Assembly (NCBI RefSeq): GCF_900445235.1
Contig: NZ_UFSM01000001.1
Span: 186,001 to 250,000 of the forward strand
Length of the DNA: 64,000 bases
Origin: Aminobacter aminovorans
GTDB lineage: Bacteria > Pseudomonadota > Alphaproteobacteria > Rhizobiales > Rhizobiaceae
Direction of reading: 5' to 3'
The first letter of the stretch is position 1. Each line of letters starts with the position of its first letter. Under the pieces are notes generated by a model that did no database searches, was not told the DNA's origin, and saw nothing but the letters and a program-made list of their open reading frames with translations. Both the position numbers and the translations under genes were made by a program. Shown piece by piece: positions 21,235 to 28,795 of the stretch.

Positions 21235-21256
21235 CCCCTCCCCACAGGGAGAGGGG
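21235..21256. terminator. Hairpin between convergent lacI-type and binding-protein genes
   Basis: CCCCTCCC and GGGAGAGGGG form a near-perfect stem around a short CACA loop (one bulged base) in the 80-base gap between two convergent genes. It could stop transcription from both sides, but no T-run follows on either strand. It is similar in style to the CTCCCC...GGGGAG repeat hairpins elsewhere in the window. Confidence 0.4.
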
Positions 21257-21271
21257 CGCAGTTGGTAGCAA

Positions 21272-22069
21272 TTACCAGAGCGGGGTCAGTGCCGGCGGGT
21301 TTGCGGTTTCGCCCCACCACTTCTTGTAGTTGGTCTCGTAGGCGCCGCTCTGGATGTAGTCGGACACGAACATGTCGATCCAGCGAACGAAGCCCTCGTC
21401 GCCCTTGGCAACAGCGATGCCGATCGGGTCGTTCGAGTGCAGGCCCGGCAGCGTCACCAGGTTCTCGTTCTTGGTGGCGAGGTAGTCGAGCAGCGAGGAG
21501 TCTTCGATCGCAGCATCGACGCGCTTCTGCTGCAACAGCAGCACGCCTTCAGGCGAGAAGTTGTCGGTGTAGACGAGCTCGGCCTCAGGTGCTGCGTTCT
21601 TGATGAAGGTCTCGCCGGTCGAGCCACGGCCGACGACGATCTTCTTGCCGGCGAGGTCTTCGAGCGAGGTGATGCCGGCGTCCTTCTGGACGATGATGCG
21701 CAGGCCCGCGCGGTTGTAGGGGATCGAGAAATCGACAGACTTGGCGCGCTCGAGCGTTGCCGAGGTATTGGCAACGGCGATGTCGATCTGGCCGGAAACC
21801 AGCATCGAGATGCGGGCGTCGCCCGAGACGTCGACGAACTCGACCGGCACGCCGAGCTTTTCGGCGAGCTGGGTGGCGACGTCGACGTCATAACCGACAG
21901 GGTTGTTCTGGGCATCGCGGAAGCCGATCGGCTCGCCGCCAAGCGACACGCCGATGCGCACGGTGCCGCGCTCGCGGATCTCGTCGATCTTGCCGGCCTG
22001 GGCAGCGCCGGTGGCGGCGAGCCCCACGGCCAGCGCCATGCCGGCCAGTTTCGTGATCAGGTTCTTCAT
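21272..22069 (-). CDS. Amino-acid-type ABC transporter substrate-binding protein
   Basis: This is a periplasmic family 3 solute-binding protein. The 265-residue precursor has a signal peptide (MKNLITKLAGMALAVGLAAT, cleavage near AQA) followed by the typical GTVRIGVSLGGEPIGFRD and YDVDVATQLAEKLGVPVEFV. A strong GAGGGAGAGGG ribosome site precedes the ATG. It is the last gene of a five-gene operon containing both permeases, the ATPase and an Ntn-hydrolase, so the ligand is probably the substrate or a relative of the substrate of that hydrolase. Confidence 0.92.
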   Translation of the reverse strand: MKNLITKLAGMALAVGLAATGAAQAGKIDEIRERGTVRIGVSLGGEPIGFRDAQNNPVGYDVDVATQLAEKLGVPVEFVDVSGDARISMLVSGQIDIAVANTSATLERAKSVDFSIPYNRAGLRIIVQKDAGITSLEDLAGKKIVVGRGSTGETFIKNAAPEAELVYTDNFSPEGVLLLQQKRVDAAIEDSSLLDYLATKNENLVTLPGLHSNDPIGIAVAKGDEGFVRWIDMFVSDYIQSGAYETNYKKWWGETANPPALTPLW

Positions 22070-22089
22070 TTTCCCTCTCCCTCGGGTTG

Positions 22090-23013
22090 TTAGGATGTGA
22101 ACGGTTCGGCGAAGCGATGCTCCGGTTCAGGCAGGTCGGTGTCCCAGAACCAGTATTTGATCTGCTCTTCGCAATTCAGGCTGACGACCTTGTGATTGCC
22201 CTTGGCATCAAGCGCGTGGATGACGACGCCGGCAAGGAAGCCACTTTTCAGCTCGCGGAGCTCTTCGATGGCGAGCGCGATGGCCTGCTCCAGCGAATGG
22301 CCAAGGCGCATCGCCAGCACGATGGTGCGGGCGGTGCCGCAGCGCATGGTCATCTCGCCAGTGTGCGTGCAGGCGGCAGCACCAAAGCGGCTGTCGGCAT
22401 AGAAGCCGGCGCCGGGGATCGGCGAGTCGCCGAGACGGCCGGGATATTTCCAGGCCCAACCGGACGTCGAGGTCACGACGTTGAGCCCGCCGAGGCTGTC
22501 CTTGGAAAGGAACACGGTGGTGTCGCGCACACGCTCGGGATCGGTGATGGTGCGGCTCAGCGGCGCGAGCGCGATGTCCGGGAACTTCGCCAGCTCTTCA
22601 GGCGACAATTCCTTTTCGAGCCGCTGCCACCAGACGCGCTTGCTGTCTTCGAAGAGCGTCTGGTCGACGCCAAAGCCGATCTCGGTGGCGAAACGGCGGG
22701 CGCCGTCGCCGGTCAGCATGACATGCGGCAGGCGTTTCATCACTTCGTGGGCAAGTGCGGCGACCGGAATGGTGTCGGGTACCGCACCGACCGAGCCCAC
22801 TTCGCGCGTCGTGCCGTCCATGACGCCGGCGTCGAACTCCATACGGCCAAGCATGTTCGGCCAGCCGCCGAAGCCGACCGAGCGGACCTTGACCTCGCGC
22901 TCGACTTCGCTGATGCCGGCGACCATGGCATCTATGCCGTGGCTGCCACGTTTCAGGAGTTCGACGCTCTTGGAGAAACCGGGCCAGGCCTCGGAATTGG
23001 CAAGCAGGATCAT
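22090..23013 (-). CDS. Glycosylasparaginase/isoaspartyl-peptidase-like Ntn hydrolase
   Basis: This family cleaves N4-(beta-N-acetylglucosaminyl)-L-asparagine, beta-aspartyl peptides or asparagine after self-cleavage that exposes a threonine. The 307-residue protein has VTSTSGWAWKYPGRLGDSPI and GAGFYADSRFGAA, followed by CTHTGEMTMRCGTART. Aligning these by eye with human aspartylglucosaminidase puts the nucleophile at about Thr165 (RVRDTTVFLS). The usual glycine two residues later is a phenylalanine here, so activity should be treated with care. It starts one base after the ATPase stop and precedes the binding-protein gene, inside an amino-acid-type ABC operon. Confidence 0.82.
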   Translation of the reverse strand: MILLANSEAWPGFSKSVELLKRGSHGIDAMVAGISEVEREVKVRSVGFGGWPNMLGRMEFDAGVMDGTTREVGSVGAVPDTIPVAALAHEVMKRLPHVMLTGDGARRFATEIGFGVDQTLFEDSKRVWWQRLEKELSPEELAKFPDIALAPLSRTITDPERVRDTTVFLSKDSLGGLNVVTSTSGWAWKYPGRLGDSPIPGAGFYADSRFGAAACTHTGEMTMRCGTARTIVLAMRLGHSLEQAIALAIEELRELKSGFLAGVVIHALDAKGNHKVVSLNCEEQIKYWFWDTDLPEPEHRFAEPFTS

Positions 23014-23014
23014 T

Positions 23015-23746
23015 TCAGTCTTTACGCATCTTGGAGAGGAACTGGGCCACGCGGGGCAGGGCCATGCCCGTGGCGGAGAAGAAGTCTTCGGTCGGCAGGT
23101 CGGCGATGAGCTGGCCCTTGTCGAGGAAGGCGATGCGCGACGAGATGGAGCGCGCGAACTCGATCTCGTGGGTGACGAACACCATCGTCGTGCCGCCCTT
23201 GGCGAGCTTGGCCAGGATCGACAGAACTTCGGACGTCATCTCGGGGTCGAGCGCGCTCGTCACCTCGTCGAGCAGCAGGTAGCTCGGCTTCATGGCGAGC
23301 GCCCGGCAGATGCCGACGCGCTGGCGCTGGCCGCCTGACAGCTGCGAGGGATAGGCGTCGGCGCGCTCGGTTAGCCCGACGGAGTGCAGCAGCTCGCGCG
23401 CCTCTGCCTCAGCCTGCTTGCGCGGCACCTTCAGCACTTCGACCGGGGCAAGCGCCACGTTCTGCACCGCCGTCATGTGCGGGTAGAGGTTGAACAGCTG
23501 GAACACAGTGCCGGAGCGCTTGCGCGCCTCGCTCAGCTCACGCGGCTTCGAGACGTCGAAGCCGTCGACCGTGATCTTGCCGGCGTCGATCTTCTCCAGG
23601 CCATTGATGCAGCGGATCAGCGTCGACTTGCCCGAGCCGGACGAGCCGAGCACCGAGACGACCTCGCCCTGGCGGATCTCAAGGTCGATGCCGTTGAGGA
23701 CAGTGGCGGCGCCGAAGGCTTTGCGCAGGCCGGTGATGCTGATCAT
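23015..23746 (-). CDS. Amino-acid-type ABC transporter ATP-binding protein
   Basis: The 243-residue ATPase is of the GlnQ/HisP type. It has Walker A GSSGSGKST, the GlnQ-like FQLFNLYPHMTAVQNV, signature [17 protein letters not shown], Walker B YLLLDEVTSALDPE and switch histidine in VTHE. It is directly adjacent to the upstream permease gene (no gap) and two bases before the hydrolase gene. Confidence 0.94.
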   Translation of the reverse strand: MISITGLRKAFGAATVLNGIDLEIRQGEVVSVLGSSGSGKSTLIRCINGLEKIDAGKITVDGFDVSKPRELSEARKRSGTVFQLFNLYPHMTAVQNVALAPVEVLKVPRKQAEAEARELLHSVGLTERADAYPSQLSGGQRQRVGICRALAMKPSYLLLDEVTSALDPEMTSEVLSILAKLAKGGTTMVFVTHEIEFARSISSRIAFLDKGQLIADLPTEDFFSATGMALPRVAQFLSKMRKD

Positions 23747-24418
23747 TTACAGACCCTTCCAGGCGGTATGGGCGCGAAGCCGCTTCTCGAAGCGCGCGCC
23801 GGCATAGGTCACCAGCTTGGCGGTGAGGTAGTAGAGCAAGCCTACGGCGGTCCAGACGATGAACGGCTTCAGCGTGCGCAGGTTGAGGATGTTGCCTACC
23901 TTGGTCAGGTCCATCACGCCGATGACCGAGATCAGCGAGGTGACCTGCAACTGGTTGACCAGCAGGCCCGTCAGCGGCCCGATGGCGAAGGCGGTTGCCT
24001 GCGGCGCAATCACCCGGCGCAGGATCTGCCAGCGCGTCAGGCCGAAGACACGCGCAGCCTCTATCTGGTCGCGACCAACGGACTCGATGGCCGAGACGGC
24101 GATGACATAGATGAAGGCGGCACTGTTACCGGACAGCGTGATGACGGCGGCTTCGGTCGGCGTGACGTTGATCTTGAGGAAAGCCGGCAGGCCGAAGAAC
24201 ACCAGGAACAGCTGTACCAGCACAGGCGAATTTTTCAGCAGCTCGGCAATGAAGGTGACGAGTTGCATCAGCACCGGCACGCGGTAGAAGCGGACCACCG
24301 CCCAAGCCGTCCCGATGACGAGGCCGATCAGGGTGGTCGAAACGAACAATGCCAGCGAAACGCCGAGGCCCTGCAGCAGCAGGATGATGTCGAACGGTGT
24401 GAAATCCCCGTAGCGCAT
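23747..24418 (-). CDS. Amino-acid-type ABC transporter permease (second)
   Basis: The 223-residue inner-membrane protein belongs to the HisM/GlnP family. It has several hydrophobic segments, SPVLVQLFLVFFGLPAF, and the EAA loop (QIEAARVFGLTRWQILRRVI). Its ATG shares one base with the stop codon of the preceding permease gene (TGATG), indicating coupling. It pairs with the other permease as a heterodimeric channel. Confidence 0.93.
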   Translation of the reverse strand: MRYGDFTPFDIILLLQGLGVSLALFVSTTLIGLVIGTAWAVVRFYRVPVLMQLVTFIAELLKNSPVLVQLFLVFFGLPAFLKINVTPTEAAVITLSGNSAAFIYVIAVSAIESVGRDQIEAARVFGLTRWQILRRVIAPQATAFAIGPLTGLLVNQLQVTSLISVIGVMDLTKVGNILNLRTLKPFIVWTAVGLLYYLTAKLVTYAGARFEKRLRAHTAWKGL

Positions 24419-25089
24419 CAGACAGCTCCCTCTTCCTGGTGACGGTTGAGGTAGCGGTGCAGCATGCCGATCAGGATCGACACGGAATAGGTCAGTGCGG
24501 CGTAAGCGACGAGCAGGACGAAGTAGACCTCGAACGGGCGGAAGGTGTTCGAGGCCACGATCTTGGCCGAGCCGGTCAGCTCGTTGAGCGTGATTGTCGA
24601 CAGGATCGACGAGGTCAGGATCAGGTTGATGAAGACCGAGCCTAATGGCCTCACCGAGGCGCGCAGGGCAATCGGCAGAATGATCTTACGGAAGATGGTT
24701 GTCTTCCTGAGACCGCTGACCTGCGCTGCCTCGATGACGCCCGGGTCGATTGCCAGGATGCCCGAGCGGATGACGTCAGAAGTGAAAGCGCCGCCGGCGA
24801 TCGACAGCGCGACGACGCCGGTCGTGAAGGCGTCGATGTAAATGCCGATCTCGGGCAGGCCGAAATAGAAGAAGAACAGCTGCACGATGAACGGGATGTT
24901 GCGGAAAATGTCGATATAGACGGCAGCCAGCCGGTTGAGCAGCGGCGAGGCCGACGTTCGCATCGCGCCGACGACGAGGCCCAGCACCAGCGAACCGACA
25001 ACGGCAAGAGCGCAGGCCTGCAATGTCAACCACGCCCCATCCAGCAGGAAGGGGATATGCTTGGCGAGGATCGACAGATCGAACTTCAA
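24418..25089 (-). CDS. Amino-acid-type ABC transporter permease (first)
   Basis: This HisQ/GlnP-type permease has about 223 residues, the EAAQVSGLRKTTIFRKIILP loop, and FRNIPFIVQLFFFYFGLPEI. The frame stays open far upstream, but I place the start at TTG 25089 (LKFDLSILAKHIPFLLDGAW). GGGAA lies nine bases upstream, the size then equals its partner, and any earlier start would translate through a perfect operator palindrome. It is the first gene of the five-gene operon. Confidence 0.9.
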   Translation of the reverse strand: MKFDLSILAKHIPFLLDGAWLTLQACALAVVGSLVLGLVVGAMRTSASPLLNRLAAVYIDIFRNIPFIVQLFFFYFGLPEIGIYIDAFTTGVVALSIAGGAFTSDVIRSGILAIDPGVIEAAQVSGLRKTTIFRKIILPIALRASVRPLGSVFINLILTSSILSTITLNELTGSAKIVASNTFRPFEVYFVLLVAYAALTYSVSILIGMLHRYLNRHQEEGAV

Positions 25090-25103
25090 GCGGCACGTTC
25101 CCA

Positions 25104-25125
25104 AGAGTGAAACCGGTTTCACTCT
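25104..25125 (-). promoter_or_regulatory. LacI-type operator (perfect 22-bp palindrome)
   Basis: The sequence AGAGTGAAACCGG and its exact mirror CCGGTTTCACTCT share the central CCGG (22 bases, no mismatch). The core TGAAACCGGTTTCA is the classical shape of a LacI/GalR operator with a central CG step. It sits 15 bases before the first permease start. A perfect TTGACA (-35) on the same strand lies at 25144-25149, so the palindrome covers the -10/+1 region, a repressing position. The LacI-family gene at 20193-21191 is the likely binder. Confidence 0.8.
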
Positions 25126-25371
25126 GCAAAACAGCCAAGGCGATGTCAACGCCTCGACAGGCTGAGTTGCAGTTTTTTCGTCGGGGAACGTCCCGCCGAG
25201 TGCCTCGGTTCGCCGCCCCTGCGACCGGCCGGTGGGACAATGTCTCAACTCTTATGTGTTCGATTTACAATTTGTTAGGGGCGCTGCCTCGTTTGCGACC
25301 AATCGTCATTTTAGCAACCGCTCATTAACCGACACACGTCATCCTTTTTCTACGCATCGGGGACTACCACT

Positions 25372-25944
25372 GTGAAAAGTATCGTCGCGCTGATCGCGCT
25401 ATCGGCGTCGTTTGCCTCTACGCTTGCTGCCCAGGCCGGAACGACCATGGAGACCAAGGGTAAGGCTTTTGCGCCGCCTGCATTCGCCTCGTTCTGCGGC
25501 CGTGAGCCGGGCCTGTGCAGCACATCCGGCGGCAGCAAGGTTGTTGCCTTGCACGCCGACCTCAAGTCCGAACTCAAGCAGATCAACCGCGCCGTCAATT
25601 CGCGCATCAAGGAACGCAACGATATCGGCGATGACTGGCGCGTGCCGGTTTCATCAGGCGATTGCGAGGATTTCGCGATCCTGAAGAAGCGCGAATTGCT
25701 GAAGCGCGGCTGGCCGGCCTCGGCGTTGCTGCTGACCGTGGCGCGCTATCGTGGCCAGGGTCACACGGTCCTGACCGTGCGCACCAGCGAAGGCGATCTG
25801 ATCCTCGACAACCTGACCAGCTCGGTTCGCGACTGGTCGAGCACGCCCTACAGCTATTTCGCCCGCCAGGCGCAAGGCAACGGCAGAAGCTGGGAACGGA
25901 TTGGCGCCGCCAAGCCGATCCTGTCGACCGCGTTCGGCGGCTGA
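25372..25944 (+). CDS. Transglutaminase-like cysteine peptidase (BTLCP type)
   Basis: The 190-residue exported protein has a signal peptide (MKSIVALIALSASFASTLAA, cleavage near AQA). The catalytic Cys-His-Asp order of bacterial transglutaminase-like cysteine proteinases is visible: Cys in SSGDCEDFAILK, His in QGHTVLTVRT and Asp in LILDNLT. LapG-type relatives cleave surface adhesins in response to c-di-GMP, but this shorter subgroup is common in rhizobia with no known substrate. The start is GTG at 25372, with GGGGAC upstream. It is divergent from the permease operon. Confidence 0.88.
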   Translation: MKSIVALIALSASFASTLAAQAGTTMETKGKAFAPPAFASFCGREPGLCSTSGGSKVVALHADLKSELKQINRAVNSRIKERNDIGDDWRVPVSSGDCEDFAILKKRELLKRGWPASALLLTVARYRGQGHTVLTVRTSEGDLILDNLTSSVRDWSSTPYSYFARQAQGNGRSWERIGAAKPILSTAFGG

Positions 25945-25960
25945 CGCCCTCTCCCGAACT

Positions 25961-26494
25961 TCAGCCTCGACGTTCGAGTAGGATGGTCGGTTCACCGTGA
26001 TAGGTAGTTCGACCAGTCTCGCGGTAGCCGTTCTTCTCGGCGACACGCAGCGACGCGCCGTTGGCCGGATCGATGATGCAGACTGTGTGGCCGGCAAATC
26101 GGCTGTCGGCCCAGCGCACGAAAGCGCCAACTGTCTCGCTCGCAATGCCCTTGCCATGCATGTCGGCGGCAAAACCCCAGCCAGCCTCGGGAATGCCTTC
26201 GATCGAAGGGACGATTTCCCGCTTCAGGTCATGGAAGCCGCACTCGCCGATGAAGCGGCCGCTGGCCTTTTCCTCGACGGCCCAGAATCCATAACCGATC
26301 AGCGACCAGGAGCCGGCGTGGCGCAGGAAGCGCTGCCAGCTTTCCTCTCGCGTCCGCGGCTTGGCGATGAAGCGGGTAACGACCGGATCGGCCCACATCG
26401 CGGCATAGGCATCGAAGTCGTCGATGCGATGCGGCCGCAGGATGGTGCGCTCGGTCTCGATGACGGGAATGTCGGCAAGGGAAAAGGCGGCCAT
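25961..26494 (-). CDS. GNAT family N-acetyltransferase (RimJ/RimL-like)
   Basis: This 177-residue acetyltransferase begins with IETERTILRPHRIDDFDAY. It ends with ANGASLRVAEKNGYRETGRT, the GNAT motif in which Asn and Tyr contact acetyl-CoA. RimJ/RimL relatives acetylate protein N-termini or small amines; the acceptor here is unknown. It is convergent with the cysteine-peptidase gene, with 16 bases between the stops. Confidence 0.9.
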   Translation of the reverse strand: MAAFSLADIPVIETERTILRPHRIDDFDAYAAMWADPVVTRFIAKPRTREESWQRFLRHAGSWSLIGYGFWAVEEKASGRFIGECGFHDLKREIVPSIEGIPEAGWGFAADMHGKGIASETVGAFVRWADSRFAGHTVCIIDPANGASLRVAEKNGYRETGRTTYHGEPTILLERRG

Positions 26495-26623
26495 CGAGAT
26501 GCTCCGTGAACGATGGACGCCGGTCTAGCACAGATGATCGGGCAGTCAGCAGGCCAGAACATGGCAACGCTGTCCGCCAGCGCGCTGACTTCTATGTGTC
26601 ATGCCCGCTTTCGGGACCTTGCT

Positions 26624-26851
26624 CTAGCCGCTCCAGACCATCCGCATGCAGACGCTGCCGCGCGCGAGTTCGACGAGCATCTTGTCCAGCCGTTTGCGGC
26701 GCGTCGTTTCGAGTTTGGCCTGGCTGATCCAGCCGAGATAGTCGTTGCGCTGGTAGTCGGGCCGCGCCTCATATGCCTCGGTCAGACCACGTGAAACAAG
26801 TTCGCCGCGGACCCAGTCAGTCATCGGATTGATCTGTCGCGTCAGCGCCAT
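26624..26851 (-). CDS. Short YdeI/OmpD-associated (OmdA)-like protein
   Basis: The 75-residue product carries YQRNDYLGWISQAKLETTRRKRLDKMLVEL, shown here in parts: YQRNDYLGWI, then AKLETTRRKRLDKM. This resembles the C-terminal block of YdeI/OmdA proteins. Full-length members are about 150-200 residues and have an N-terminal domain that is absent here, because only about 130 bases lie upstream before the next gene. It may be a genuine short version or a remnant. An in-frame ATG at 26824 is an alternative start. Confidence 0.6.
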   Translation of the reverse strand: MALTRQINPMTDWVRGELVSRGLTEAYEARPDYQRNDYLGWISQAKLETTRRKRLDKMLVELARGSVCMRMVWSG

Positions 26852-26981
26852 GGTCGAAACGTGTATTTCCTCAGTCTCGTCGTCAATTCGACAAGTGACA
26901 GACAGCTGACATTTGCCTCGTCATATGCTTGCCCTGGGTCCGTTGCTAGGGTGCCGCGGCGAGTCGCATCACGAGGCACTG

Positions 26982-27422
26982 ATGACTGACATTATCCTGA
27001 CCATCATTCACCACCTTCTGGCATTCACCCTTGCGGGCGTGCTCGCTGCCGAGGTGATACTGGTTCGCCCCGGACTCGGCCGGCGCAATCTCGCACTGCT
27101 CGGACGCATCGACGCGGTCTATGGTGGACTGGCAGCACTGCTGGTGCTCATCGGCGCGTCGCGTGTCTATTTCGGGCTGAAGGGCTGGGAGTTCTATATC
27201 TACAACCCGACCTTCTGGGCCAAGATGGTGGCTTTCGCGGCAGTCGGGCTGCTGTCCATCGCACCTACGATCCGCATCGCGCGCTGGCGCGGGGCCGGCG
27301 GTGGCGAGGCTTACGTCGTTCCGGACGCCGAGATCGCCAGGGTGCGCAGTTTCCTCAAGGCCGAGATCGCCGTTTTCGCTCTCATTCCGATCCTTGCCGC
27401 AGCTATGGCGCGCGGCTACTGA
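26982..27422 (+). CDS. DUF2214 family membrane protein
   Basis: The 146-residue protein has four likely membrane helices (about 4-24, 42-62, 76-100 and 120-140). The segments ILTIIHHLLAFTLAGVLAAE and NPTFWAKMVAFAAVGLLS are characteristic of DUF2214, a family of unknown function. The start at 26982 is supported by GAGG seven bases upstream; an earlier in-frame ATG (26913) lacks a ribosome site. Its stop overlaps the end of nth by seven bases. Confidence 0.85.
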   Translation: MTDIILTIIHHLLAFTLAGVLAAEVILVRPGLGRRNLALLGRIDAVYGGLAALLVLIGASRVYFGLKGWEFYIYNPTFWAKMVAFAAVGLLSIAPTIRIARWRGAGGGEAYVVPDAEIARVRSFLKAEIAVFALIPILAAAMARGY

Positions 27423-28216
27423 GCCGCCGCTTCCGCGACCTCGATCGGATCGATGTCGTCGAGAGGCACCAGCGGCGCCGGTTCGCTCGTCGACTTTTCC
27501 GGAGACTTGCAAATGTCGGCGATGACGCAACGCCAGCAATCGGGCTTGCGCGCCTTGCAGACATAACGGCCATGCAGGATCAGCCAGTGATGGGCATGAC
27601 GCATGAATTCATCGGGGATGATCTTCACCAGCGTATCTTCGACCTGCTCGGGTGTTTTGCCAGGTGCCAGCCCGATACGGTTGCCGATGCGCAGGATATG
27701 GGTGTCGACGGCCATGGTGTGTTGGCCGAAGGCCATGTTGAGGACGACATTGGCGGTCTTGCGGCCGACGCCGGGCAGTTCGACGAGCTGGTCGCGGTCG
27801 TCGGGCACCTCGCCGCCATGGTCGCGGATCAGCGCCTCGGACAGGGCGATCACGTTCTTGGCCTTGTTGCGCCACAAGCCGATGGTGCGGATGTGCTGGC
27901 CGACGCTCTCCTCACCCAGCGCCAACATCTTCTCGGGCGTATCGGCGATGGCAAACAGCGTGCGCGTCGCCTTGTTAACGCCGGCGTCGGTCGCCTGCGC
28001 CGACAACACCACGGCTACCAGCAGCGTGAACGCATTGACGTGCTCGAGCTCGCCCTTGGGCTCAGGCCGCTGGACCGAAAAGCGGCGAAAGATCTCGCTT
28101 ACTTCTGCCGCCGAGTAGAGCGAACGGCGGCGCTTGGCACGTGGCTTGGCGCCAGTGGTCGACATGCGACCATTGGGCGAGGCCTTTGGCTTATCTTTGG
28201 GCTTGGGGTTTTTCAT
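27416..28216 (-). CDS. nth: Endonuclease III (DNA glycosylase/AP lyase)
   Basis: This base-excision repair enzyme removes oxidised pyrimidines and nicks abasic sites. It has the helix-hairpin-helix LPGVGRKTANVVLNMAFG with catalytic Lys (about 153) and Asp (about 171, AVDTHILRIGNR). The iron-sulfur cluster ligands are spaced C-x6-C-x2-C-x5-C. The start at 28216 gives 266 residues with a lysine-rich N-terminus; later (MSTTGAK) and earlier (28240) starts are possible. The 5' end faces the DUF2244 gene in a very short divergent gap. Confidence 0.95.
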   Translation of the reverse strand: MKNPKPKDKPKASPNGRMSTTGAKPRAKRRRSLYSAAEVSEIFRRFSVQRPEPKGELEHVNAFTLLVAVVLSAQATDAGVNKATRTLFAIADTPEKMLALGEESVGQHIRTIGLWRNKAKNVIALSEALIRDHGGEVPDDRDQLVELPGVGRKTANVVLNMAFGQHTMAVDTHILRIGNRIGLAPGKTPEQVEDTLVKIIPDEFMRHAHHWLILHGRYVCKARKPDCWRCVIADICKSPEKSTSEPAPLVPLDDIDPIEVAEAAAQ

Positions 28217-28238
28217 CGCCTCTCTATAATTAGTCGTC

Positions 28239-28733
28239 ATGAGCGAGACAAACGCCAGTTTTGTTGCCGACGAGCCCTTCTTCAAAGCTCTTCTGTTGCC
28301 GCACCGCTCGCTCGGGCGCACCGGCTTTCTGATCCTGATGGGTACGCTTACCTCCGGCTGGATCGTCATCGGCGCCATCCTCCTGAGCCACGGTGCCTGG
28401 CCGATCTTCGGTTTCCTCGGCCTCGATATTGCAGCCCTATATGTCGCCTTCCGGCTCAACTATCGCGCCGCCCGTGCCCGCGAGGAAGTCAGCGTCTCCC
28501 GCACCAGCCTGGACATCGTGAAGACCGCCCCTTCAGGCAAATCGGAGCAATATCACTTCAATCCGTTCTGGGCACGATTCCAAGTTTCACGTCATGACGA
28601 GATCGGCATCACCGACATGGCCGTCGAGACGCGTGAAAAAAGCGTCGCGATCGGCAGTTTCCTCAATCCCGACGATCGCGAGAGCTTTGCCACTGCGTTT
28701 TCGCGGGCTCTTGCAACCGCAAGGAGCAGATGA
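28239..28733 (+). CDS. DUF2244 domain membrane protein
   Basis: The 164-residue protein has a short N-terminal tail with LLPHRSLGRTGF, two membrane helices (about 28-50 and 52-72), and a soluble domain with FNPFWARFQV and VAIGSFLNPDDRESF. These are features of the alphaproteobacterial DUF2244 family of unknown function. It is divergent from nth and 62 bases upstream of the AraC/methyltransferase gene. Confidence 0.88.
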   Translation: MSETNASFVADEPFFKALLLPHRSLGRTGFLILMGTLTSGWIVIGAILLSHGAWPIFGFLGLDIAALYVAFRLNYRAARAREEVSVSRTSLDIVKTAPSGKSEQYHFNPFWARFQVSRHDEIGITDMAVETREKSVAIGSFLNPDDRESFATAFSRALATARSR

Positions 28734-28795
28734 GCAGGAATCGGGTGGGAAATACCCACGGCCAACGCGATATTGGCGTCCAAGGAGATCAAGCC

